From: BOKV01 sp041987205
GTDB lineage: Bacteria > Pseudomonadota > Alphaproteobacteria > Rhizobiales > Rhizobiaceae
Direction of reading: 5' to 3'
Assembly (NCBI GenBank): GCA_041987205.1
Contig: JBHIWX010000021.1
Coordinates: 1 to 51,041 of the forward strand
DNA length: 51,041 bases
The position numbers were made by a program, and so were the translations under genes. Below, in pieces: positions 1-6,375 of the stretch (the first letter of the stretch is position 1; the number at the start of each line of letters is the position of its first letter). The notes beneath the pieces are model-generated. The model did not search any database and was not told where the DNA came from. It was given only the letters and a program-made list of their open reading frames with translations.

Positions 1-2
1 TT

Positions 3-167
3 GCCCAATGCCGCTGCCTTGGTCTGGACCGCGCTACCCAAGCCCAATTCAGCGGCGCGATAGCGCTCCAGTTCGCCGCGTGCCATTCCGAAGGTATCGA
101 CGGCGACATCAATCTGCACGAAAGCCCGTTCGGCGGCCTCAGGGCCGTCGTGCGCATGCCGCTGTAA
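3..167 (+). CDS. C-terminal tail of a sensor histidine kinase-like protein (partial)
   Basis: An open frame enters from the left edge and stops with TAA at 165-167. Its last residues read LHESPFGGLRAVVRMPL, which resembles the extreme C-terminus of HATPase domains of sensor kinases, where a glycine-rich turn is followed by a final beta strand such as SPLGGLRAxVxLP. Upstream in the same frame the expected GLGLA-type G2 box is not clean (CLGLDRATQAQF), so the fragment may be diverged or a remnant. The antisense frame also reads through without stops, which keeps confidence modest. It ends immediately before the AT-rich patch. Confidence 0.4.
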   Translation, partial: AQCRCLGLDRATQAQFSGAIALQFAACHSEGIDGDINLHESPFGGLRAVVRMPL

Positions 168-170
168 ACA

Positions 171-182
171 ATTACCGGTAAT
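171..182. other. Perfect 12-bp palindrome ATTACCGGTAAT
   Basis: ATTACCGGTAAT is its own reverse complement. It lies 3 bp after the kinase-like stop codon and just outside the end of the AT-rich membrane-protein gene, exactly where base composition changes. It could be a regulator site, part of a terminator or a junction mark. Nothing in the sequence decides between these. Confidence 0.3.
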
Positions 183-214
183 AAAAGAAAAGTATATCAG
201 TGCCACGGCCTTAT

Positions 215-1420
215 CTAAAGAATAATTTTGGATTTTAAGAGCGATACAAATATTCCATAGAATATAGAACTCATACAAAATTGACCCATCATTCTAATTG
301 GAAATGAAGGATTGTCACTTTTTATTGAAGCCAATTCAACCTCAATATCATCGTGGGATATATTTGGATTGGATAATATCATTAAATCTCTTATTTCATC
401 CATATGATGATAGTAGGAAATCATAAAGGGAGTAACACAAAATAACAAAAAATATATAATAACACCAACCGTCAACACCCAAACAGCTAGCCAGTTGCTG
501 TTTGGAAAAAGATACAAAACTGCCGGCGTTAACGACATTATTGCAACAATAGAAGTGTGTATTCTATCCATAATAATTACTTCTCGAGCTTGATACGCAT
601 ATCTAAAGGCAACCCGGAAATCTTCCCACTCTATTTGGTTTTGAGATAATCTAATTTTGGTTGGAAATTCATATTGGCCATCAACAAACAAATAGACAAG
701 GCATATTATTCCAAACGTAGTTATTGAAAAAATGTATATCCCATATATTTCACTAGGAAATTTAAACATCCCAAAATAATCTGCACCTATTAATAGAGGC
801 GGAAATATCAAATAGACATAATATAATTTATACTGCATAATATATATTTCAAATTTTTTATAAGCAGCGTCATCTCTTATCGATTCATAGTAATTGACCA
901 ACTCGGATCTAACATCCGCTTTTTGTTTGGTGAATCTACTATAATTTGCGATCAGTACTATGCCAAATCCAAACAAAAGAACAAAAGAATACAGAAATGA
1001 AATTGCAACGTAGAATAAACTGAAAGGAGCTTTAAAAAAGTAACCATTCAAATAAGAAAAAATATATACCGAAGCAGAACAAAAAATAGCACCAATTAAA
1101 GCTGAATGCGGTAGTGCTAGTGGCGTCCTTTTTAATTCAGACAGGTAAAATGATACGTAAGGGGAAATAAATATAAAAAATAGAGAGAGGTAATATAAAC
1201 TAGATATCCAAAGTTTTTGGACAAGTGAGTCAGCATTAAATGTACGAAACATTACTCCAGCAATTATAGATGTTAGGAAGAAAGAAGCGAGTGCGTATTG
1301 CGCAGAAAGCGTGGACGGCGGGACACATCCCGACAAAAATACCAAAAATAGAAGAATAGAAGACCTCTGGAGAGTCGATCTAAGACTCTTTGCCGGACGC
1401 GTGGTTACCGAAGCTACCAT
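215..1420 (-). CDS. AT-rich polytopic membrane protein with lipobox-like N-terminus, downstream of PAAR gene
   Basis: I do not recognise this 401-residue protein. The start is a basic stretch, then a hydrophobic segment ending in FLVFLSGC, which fits a lipobox (L-S-G-C) around residues 29-32. About seven or eight further hydrophobic segments follow, separated by a charged cytoplasm-like stretch (about 165-200) and a short Asp/Glu-rich stretch near 345-370. A lipobox on a polytopic protein is unusual; it may simply be a first membrane helix. The gene starts 10 bp after the PAAR gene stop on the same strand, so the two are probably co-transcribed. Codons are AT-rich, unlike every other gene here, although the first 15 or so codons are closer to local composition. 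This suggests horizontal transfer. A PAAR-linked effector, immunity or docking membrane protein is possible, but that is inference. Confidence 0.75.
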   Translation of the reverse strand: MVASVTTRPAKSLRSTLQRSSILLFLVFLSGCVPPSTLSAQYALASFFLTSIIAGVMFRTFNADSLVQKLWISSLYYLSLFFIFISPYVSFYLSELKRTPLALPHSALIGAIFCSASVYIFSYLNGYFFKAPFSLFYVAISFLYSFVLLFGFGIVLIANYSRFTKQKADVRSELVNYYESIRDDAAYKKFEIYIMQYKLYYVYLIFPPLLIGADYFGMFKFPSEIYGIYIFSITTFGIICLVYLFVDGQYEFPTKIRLSQNQIEWEDFRVAFRYAYQAREVIIMDRIHTSIVAIMSLTPAVLYLFPNSNWLAVWVLTVGVIIYFLLFCVTPFMISYYHHMDEIRDLMILSNPNISHDDIEVELASIKSDNPSFPIRMMGQFCMSSIFYGIFVSLLKSKIIL

Positions 1421-1430
1421 TGTCTTAAGC

Positions 1431-1814
1431 TCACTGCCCCGGACACCCCGTCACCACGCTGCCGGAGGTCGCCATCGGCTTGCCGTTGATGAACACGGAG
1501 GAGCTGCCGCCAACGACGATCCCGCCGCAATCGGTCGTGCCGCCCACGACCGCCGCCGGCTTGCCGTTGATGAAGACGTTGGAGGAACCCTCGACGATGG
1601 TCTTGCCACCGCTGGTGGCATCGCCTGCCGTCGCCGCCGAATTGCCTTCGACGCTGACGGTCGGATCGCCAGTGACGACCTGTTCGGGATGCTGTGCAGG
1701 GACTTCCCTCGCCCCGACAAAGACGATGACGATCGCCATGGCGACGACGGGAAGGATGCTTGCCGCATCGCGCGCGACAAGACGAAGGTCAGTTGGTTGC
1801 GAACGCGGCATCAT
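1431..1814 (-). CDS. PAAR-type repeat protein with N-terminal membrane segment
   Basis: About 127 residues. An N-terminal hydrophobic helix (about 17-35, ILPVVAMAIVIVFVG) is followed by three related glycine-rich units: GNSAATAGD, NGKPAAVVGG and NGKPMATSG, the last two each preceded by SSxVFI. This is the PAAR pattern of proteins that sharpen type VI secretion or related contractile spikes. The start is taken as ATG at 1814 because GGGGA lies a suitable distance upstream; TTG at 1820 and GTG at 1817 are also in frame. The histidine usually among the PAAR zinc ligands is not evident, although two late cysteines remain. It lies 33 bp after csaA, so it may ride on the proC-csaA transcript, and 10 bp before the AT-rich membrane gene. 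No other secretion gene is in the window. Confidence 0.75.
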   Translation of the reverse strand: MMPRSQPTDLRLVARDAASILPVVAMAIVIVFVGAREVPAQHPEQVVTGDPTVSVEGNSAATAGDATSGGKTIVEGSSNVFINGKPAAVVGGTTDCGGIVVGGSSSVFINGKPMATSGSVVTGCPGQ

Positions 1815-1847
1815 CACCAATCCCCAATCCCTACTTCCCGATCCCCA

Positions 1848-2213
1848 TCAATGCAGCCTTCCGCCATTCGGTACCTTCAGGTCGACATTGGCAAGTACCA
1901 CTTCGCCATTCTCGTCAGGGAAGCCCAGCGTCAACACCTCCGACATCACCGGCCCGATCTGGCGCGGCGGGAAATTGACCACCGCCATCACCTGACGGCC
2001 GACAAGTTCTTCCGGCGTGTAATGCACCGTGATCTGCGCCGAGGATTTCTTGATGCCGATCTTCTCGCCGAAATCGATCTTAAGCTTGATCGCCGGCTTG
2101 TGCGCCTCGGGAAAGGGCTCGGCCTCGACGATCGTGCCGACCCGAATGTCGACCTTCAGGAAATCGTCGATGGTGATCGTGTCGCCCTTGCTGGGCATGT
2201 TGTCATCCGCCAT
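1848..2213 (-). CDS. csaA: CsaA-family tRNA-binding protein
   Basis: The 121-residue protein is a single OB-fold tRNA-binding domain of the CsaA/EMAP-II/MetRS-C type. Diagnostic stretches are DFLKVDIRVGTIVEAEPFPEA, KLKIDFG, KKSSAQIT and NFPPRQIGPVMSEVL, at the spacing of CsaA, and the length fits the family. CsaA has been described as a secretion-related chaperone and as a tRNA-binding protein; its physiological role is unsettled. It begins 4 bp after the proC stop, so the two are almost certainly one transcript with translational coupling. Confidence 0.92.
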   Translation of the reverse strand: MADDNMPSKGDTITIDDFLKVDIRVGTIVEAEPFPEAHKPAIKLKIDFGEKIGIKKSSAQITVHYTPEELVGRQVMAVVNFPPRQIGPVMSEVLTLGFPDENGEVVLANVDLKVPNGGRLH

Positions 2214-2217
2214 GAGG

Positions 2218-3036
2218 TCACCCCGAGAGTTCTTCCGAACGCTTCTTTGCCGCCGCGATCGCGCTGGTGAAGAGTTTCGCCATCGCCTCGTCGCCCATCA
2301 GCACGGCGAGCGCGGCCGCCGTCGTCCCGTTCGGCGAGGTAACGTTCTCGCGCAGCTTCGCCGGCGTCTCGGCCGATTGCGCGATCAGTTCGCCCGCGCC
2401 CGAAACCGTTTCCCGCGCCAGCTTCATGGCGAGGTCGGCAGGCAGGCCCGCCGCGACACCCGCCTGCGCCATGCATTCGGCGAGGTGGAACACATAGGCC
2501 GGTCCGCTGCCCGAAACGGCGGTCACGGCATCGATCAGCATCTCGTCCTCGACCCATTCGACCGCGCCCACCGCCTTGAGCAGGCTGTCGACCCGCCCGC
2601 GTTGTTCGTTCGTGACGAACCGGTTGGGACAGGCCACGGTGATGCCGCGCCGGACCAGCGCCGGCGTGTTCGGCATGGCACGGATGATGGCGTGATCACC
2701 GCCACCAAGACCCGCCTCCAGCGCCGCAAGGGTCGTGCCGGCGGCGACTGACACGCTGACGGTGTCCGGCCCTGCCATCGGCGCAACGCCGGGCAGCACG
2801 TCGGCCATGATCTGCGGCTTGACGGCCAGTACCATGACGTCGGGATGGAAGCCCTCGACCGCCTGTGTCGCATGGCGGATGCCGGCCTTGGCGATCGTCT
2901 CGGCCATGGCCGGCGGCGGCGCGGGATCGATCACCGTGATGCGCTCGCCTGCCATGCCTTCGGCCAGCCAGCCGCCAAGCATGGCGCCGCCCATATTGCC
3001 GGCACCGACCAGGGCAAGGGTGAATGTGTCGCTCAT
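2218..3036 (-). CDS. proC: Pyrroline-5-carboxylate reductase
   Basis: This enzyme makes proline from 1-pyrroline-5-carboxylate with NAD(P)H in the cytoplasm. The 272 residues show the N-terminal Rossmann motif GAGNMGGAMLGG, the LAVKPQ stretch, the RAMPNTPA motif and the C-terminal signature AVSGSGPAYVF with the GAG-x-L helices after it. Length is normal for ProC. It is first in a minus-strand unit with csaA 4 bp downstream. The upstream interval to ybjN carries two copies of a 42-bp repeat, so its promoter must lie among or beyond them. Confidence 0.97.
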   Translation of the reverse strand: MSDTFTLALVGAGNMGGAMLGGWLAEGMAGERITVIDPAPPPAMAETIAKAGIRHATQAVEGFHPDVMVLAVKPQIMADVLPGVAPMAGPDTVSVSVAAGTTLAALEAGLGGGDHAIIRAMPNTPALVRRGITVACPNRFVTNEQRGRVDSLLKAVGAVEWVEDEMLIDAVTAVSGSGPAYVFHLAECMAQAGVAAGLPADLAMKLARETVSGAGELIAQSAETPAKLRENVTSPNGTTAAALAVLMGDEAMAKLFTSAIAAAKKRSEELSG

Positions 3037-3083
3037 GACGCCTGATTGCCACGGAAGTCGGGCAAGCTCAAGCGAGGCATTTT

Positions 3084-3125
3084 CCAGCCTTCGCTCCCGC
3101 TCCGCGCGAGCGAGCGTTCACGGGC
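3084..3125. repeat. 42-bp intergenic repeat, copy 1
   Basis: This 42-bp unit begins CCAGCCTTCGCTCCCGCTCC and ends GAGCGTTCACGGGC. It recurs at 3205-3246 with two substitutions in the centre. CGCTC near its 5' side can pair with the GAGCG copies near its 3' side, so a transcript would fold into a GC-rich hairpin. It lies upstream of proC within the 369-bp proC/ybjN gap. Confidence 0.75.
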
Positions 3126-3204
3126 TGGCGCATCCGCTCGTCTGTTCCCGGTCGCTATGCTCCTCGCCTCCTGCCGCGGATGCTTGCCCTGCCACGCAGG
3201 GAAG

Positions 3205-3246
3205 CCAGCCTTCGCTCCCGCTCCGCGAGAGTGAGCGTTCACGGGC
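3205..3246. repeat. 42-bp intergenic repeat, copy 2
   Basis: Direct copy of 3084-3125, offset by 121 bp, differing at two central positions (GCGAGAGTGAGCG against GCGCGAGCGAGCG). Related fragments (CAGCGAGCGAAGAGCGAGCC, CTCGGCCGTGAGCG) continue to about 3362. The rest of 3037-3405 therefore looks like decayed repeat material rather than a gene. Confidence 0.75.
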
Positions 3247-3405
3247 AGGGAGACAGATATCCTGCCGGCTTTGTGTCATGGCGCCCAGCGAGCGAAGAGC
3301 GAGCCGGCCGGTCAGGCCGCGCCCGCGCAGGCCAGCGGCGAAGCCGCGCTCGGCCGTGAGCGATAACCAGGAGGCGAGGAGGGCCGCAGGCCCGACTGGG
3401 AAAAA

Positions 3406-3906
3406 TCAAGCTGTGCCTTCGGTCTCGAACAGCGCGCATTCGAGCGCATGCTTGGCGCCATGGCCGGACCAGACGACGAAATGGAAGGCCTGGAAATAGC
3501 GCTCGCAGGCCTCGATCGCGCTGGCGAGCAGGCATTCGAGCTGTTCGCCGGTCGGCTCCGCGCCGCCATTGAGCAGCAGTGCCTGGCGGTACATGACCAC
3601 GCCTTCGCCGGTCCACAGGTCGAAATGGCCGATCAGCAATTGCTCGTTGATCAGCGACAGCAGCTTCGTTGTCTCCGCGATGCGCGGCTGCGGCACCTTG
3701 AGGTCGAAGGCGCAGGCCAGATGCAGCGCCTCGAAATCCTCCATCCAGGAGAAGGAGACATTGTAGTCCGACCACATCCCGGCAACGGTGATGTTGATCT
3801 CGTCGTCGCCGGCGCGCTCGAACGCCCAGTCATTGAAGGAAGCAACCTGCTCGATCATGTCGACTGGGTTGATGTCCCGATCCGGTTCGATTTCCGCCAG
3901 CCGCAT
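3406..3906 (-). CDS. YbjN domain-containing protein
   Basis: The 166-residue cytoplasmic protein has the YbjN fold, related to type III secretion chaperones. Supporting stretches are the N-terminal NPVDMIEQVA helix, the WSDYNVSFSWMEDFEALHLACAFD core and the LLSLINEQLLIGHFDLW segment. Length matches the alphaproteobacterial family. YbjN proteins in enterobacteria are linked to stress and motility phenotypes, but the biochemical role is unknown. GAGGG lies 6 bp before the ATG at 3906. The unit stands alone on the minus strand with long intergenic regions on both sides. Confidence 0.9.
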   Translation of the reverse strand: MRLAEIEPDRDINPVDMIEQVASFNDWAFERAGDDEINITVAGMWSDYNVSFSWMEDFEALHLACAFDLKVPQPRIAETTKLLSLINEQLLIGHFDLWTGEGVVMYRQALLLNGGAEPTGEQLECLLASAIEACERYFQAFHFVVWSGHGAKHALECALFETEGTA

Positions 3907-4258
3907 GCTTCCCTCACTTGCCTTGCCTCGCCGTCCCTGGCAAAGGCGCCCGCTTTTTGTCCCTGGGCCGAGTTCACCCGGCCCTTGCAGAAGGTCGGCC
4001 GCGCCGGATTTTCACCGGTCGCGGCCGCATTTGGAGTGCTCCTCCGCACGGTTTTCGCACCGCATCGGAGGCCAGGTCCGCCGCGAATCAATCTGCAATT
4101 TCAGTGTATATTCATGCGTTTGATTGGCTACCCCCGCCGGGGTGCCCGAACCGTGAATCTGTGGAGAAGGAGGCGTTGCGATCAACGCTCCGGGTCGCTA
4201 AGCGATTCTGCCGACTCGCGTTTTCGCCGGTCCGGTTTGTGGAAAAATTTTTCCGCCT
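3907..4258. other. 352-bp intergenic stretch between ybjN and ubiK
   Basis: No convincing reading frame or RNA gene is visible. Reading the minus strand, TATACA near 4106-4111 could serve as a -10 element for ybjN, but no good -35 element precedes it. Two GANTC sites (CcrM-type methylation sites) occur in the interval. The ubiK terminator occupies the right end. Confidence 0.5.
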
Positions 4259-4266
4259 TCAGGCGG
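4241..4266 (-). terminator. Rho-independent terminator of ubiK (overlaps its stop codon)
   Basis: On the minus strand, CCGCC-TGAA-GGCGG is followed by AAAAATTTTT. The TGAA loop contains the ubiK stop codon. The plus-strand reading also gives a hairpin followed by ATTTTTT, so it may work in both directions. Confidence 0.7.
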
Positions 4267-4531
4267 ATTTTTTGCCCTCAAGCGCTGCGATCCGCGCTTC
4301 CAGCGATTCGACCTTCGATTTGAGCGATTCGTTCTCGGCGCGGGCATTGGCCGCCATCTCCTTGACGGCATCGAATTCGTCGCGTTTCACGAGATCCATA
4401 TCGGCCATGAAGCGCTCGGCCTGCGCGCGAAACGCGGTCTCTGCCTCGCGCCGGAGCCCCTGCGCGGCGCCGGCCGCGTCGGTCATGAGCTTGGCGAATT
4501 CGTCGAACAGGCGGTTCGGACCCTGGTTCAT
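4259..4531 (-). CDS. ubiK: UbiK-type ubiquinone biosynthesis accessory factor (BMFP family)
   Basis: A 90-residue protein: N-terminal amphipathic helix (NRLFDEFAKLMTDAAGAAQG), a middle part with RREAETAFRAQAERFMADMDLVKRDEFD, and a C-terminal coiled coil ending LESLEARIAALEGK-like. This is the BMFP/YqiC/UbiK architecture. UbiK helps the Ubi complex assemble coenzyme Q under aerobic conditions; membrane-fusogenic behaviour has also been reported for the family. Length is normal. In many Rhizobiales a gene of this family lies divergently beside lgt. Here the two caspase-like genes lie between them (recalled synteny, not computed). Confidence 0.88.
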   Translation of the reverse strand: MNQGPNRLFDEFAKLMTDAAGAAQGLRREAETAFRAQAERFMADMDLVKRDEFDAVKEMAANARAENESLKSKVESLEARIAALEGKKSA

Positions 4532-4632
4532 CTGGATATACTCCCGTGCTTGGACACAGACTTAGCGATCGGCCCGCCGCGATTCAATGCGCAATCGCGT
4601 GTGACGGTCGACACAGTGCGCGACGGTGCGAC

Positions 4633-4682
4633 TTGCCTTCTGTACGCCGCATCCTAAACTGCCGGCGCCTTTCCCTAGGGAA
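4633..4682 (+). promoter_or_regulatory. Possible promoter and 12-bp palindrome upstream of the first caspase gene
   Basis: TTGCCT at 4633-4638 and TAAACT at 4655-4660 (16-bp spacing) form a plausible sigma70-type promoter. Just downstream, TTCCCTAGGGAA at 4671-4682 is a perfect palindrome where an operator or 5' UTR element could sit. Promoter sequence match is moderate. Confidence 0.35.
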
Positions 4683-4735
4683 GGATCGCACCACGCAGGC
4701 CGGCACCGACGCAGCGCCTGCAATGGAGGGAAACC

Positions 4736-6268
4736 GTGCTGCCGCATCTCTCGAGACTTCGCCTGACCGCCCTGTTCGCCGGCATCCTCGTCGCCCTGGC
4801 GATATGCGCCGCGCCGTTGGCCGGGGGAACGGCCGAAGCGGCGGAGTCCCAGCGCCGCATGGCGCTCGTCATCGGCAATGACGACTATGAGAGCGTGGCA
4901 AGACTAGAAAAGGCCGTCAACGACGCCGAGGCGATCGCCGAGCACCTGACCGGCATCGGCTTCAACGTGACGCTTGCCCGGGATATCGGCCGCCGCGCCA
5001 TGAGCCGCGCCGTGCTCGAATTCGAAAAGACGCTGCAGGAAGGCGACGTCGCGCTTTTCTACTATGCCGGCCACGGTTTCTCGATTTCCGGCCAGGACTT
5101 CCTGCTGCCGGTCGACATTCCCGAGGCCGGGCCGGGCGATGAATCGCTGGTGCGCGACGAGGCTTTCCTGACCAACGATCTCGCCGACCGCTTCCTGCGC
5201 GCCGGCGCGGCGACCGCGATCCTCATCCTCGACGCCTGCCGCGACAATCCCTTCGCCCAGCCGGGCAAGCGTTCGCTCGGCGGCGATTCAGGCCTTGCCA
5301 ACCAGCCGCTCGGCGAAGGCATCTTCGTTCTCTATTCGGCCGGCCAGTACCAGTCGGCACTCGATTCGCTCGGCCCCGGCGACCCGAACAACAATTCGGT
5401 CTTCACCCGCGCCTTCCTGAAGCAGCTTGAGCGGCCCAACGCCTCGATCATCGACATCGCCAAGGCGACGCAGGTCGCCGTCCGCGACATGGCGTCCAGC
5501 ATCGGCCATGTCCAGCTTCCCTCCTATTACGACCAGATCCTCGGCAATGTCGTGCTCAACCCGTCCGACGAGCCCGCAGGCACAAGCGGCGAAACGCAGA
5601 AATTCGAGGAAGGCGCGACCGTCGCCATGCTGCCCCGCGTCGATCCGCTGCCGAAGGAAGGCAAGGCGACGCCGCTCGCCAATTTCTCGCGCTCCAACGC
5701 CGGCTGGCAGGTCACGATCTCGCTGCCCGAGCCGGCGATCCAGTTCGGCTATCGCATCGGCAAGGATGGCGAGTTCGTCGACACCGGCCTGACCAGCAAC
5801 ATTGACCGGGAAACAGGACGCCCAATGCCGGTCACCTGGTTCTCTCTGCCCGGCGACCAGCCCGCAGGCGAACTTTACGTGACATGGCGCGACAAGCGAG
5901 GCGAGGAGGCCGGCGTCTTCCCGATCCGCTTCGACCCCGACGACCAGCTCAAATCCGGCCAGAAGCAGATTCTCGACCAGCTCTGGACGTCATGGATCGC
6001 CTTTCGCGAATATCAGGGGCTGAAGGTCTACGTCACCCAGCTGATCTCGTTTCGTTGCGCACTCGACAAGGTCGAGATCGCCTACGACGAGTCCGGCGAT
6101 TTCCAGACCTGGCCGATGCCCGAATGCGACCCGGCCAATCCCGGCTCCGTGCCGGACACCGCCGAGATCTACCGCAACATTCCCGGCGACACGAAAACGA
6201 TGCAGGTCGTCGTAACCTGGTATGATGGCACGAAATCGCCGGTAAGGAATTTCAACGTGAAGTTCTAG
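4736..6268 (+). CDS. Secreted caspase-family (peptidase C14) protein, first of a tandem pair
   Basis: 510 residues starting at GTG with GGAGGG five bases upstream. Residues 1-36 form a Sec signal peptide. The caspase p20-like domain runs about 40-270: strand MALVIGNDDY, the histidine motif FYYAGHG (His about 113) and the cysteine motif LILDACRDNPF (Cys about 168), so both catalytic residues are present. SVFTRAFLKQL and the YYDQILG end are typical of bacterial metacaspase-like proteins. The remaining 230 residues are a beta-rich region of unknown function. Such proteins cleave after basic residues when active; the substrate here is unknown. A second caspase gene follows after 107 bp. The signal peptide places the activity in the periplasm or outside the cell. 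Confidence 0.9.
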   Translation: MLPHLSRLRLTALFAGILVALAICAAPLAGGTAEAAESQRRMALVIGNDDYESVARLEKAVNDAEAIAEHLTGIGFNVTLARDIGRRAMSRAVLEFEKTLQEGDVALFYYAGHGFSISGQDFLLPVDIPEAGPGDESLVRDEAFLTNDLADRFLRAGAATAILILDACRDNPFAQPGKRSLGGDSGLANQPLGEGIFVLYSAGQYQSALDSLGPGDPNNNSVFTRAFLKQLERPNASIIDIAKATQVAVRDMASSIGHVQLPSYYDQILGNVVLNPSDEPAGTSGETQKFEEGATVAMLPRVDPLPKEGKATPLANFSRSNAGWQVTISLPEPAIQFGYRIGKDGEFVDTGLTSNIDRETGRPMPVTWFSLPGDQPAGELYVTWRDKRGEEAGVFPIRFDPDDQLKSGQKQILDQLWTSWIAFREYQGLKVYVTQLISFRCALDKVEIAYDESGDFQTWPMPECDPANPGSVPDTAEIYRNIPGDTKTMQVVVTWYDGTKSPVRNFNVKF

Positions 6269-6375
6269 AACCGCACCTTGCGGCATAGTTCTAAACGTCG
6301 GCCTGTGCGGTCTGTCACTTTATTACGGGTTAAATTGATGTAAGCTTGCCACCGATAAGCACCGGAGGGACCGAT

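Noticed and set aside
1..120. Minus-strand frame at the left edge (reading AVDTFGMARGELERYRAAELG)
   Set aside because: It is open and protein-like, but its end and start cannot be seen, and the plus-strand frame ends in a recognisable kinase-like tail. One of the two must be a shadow.
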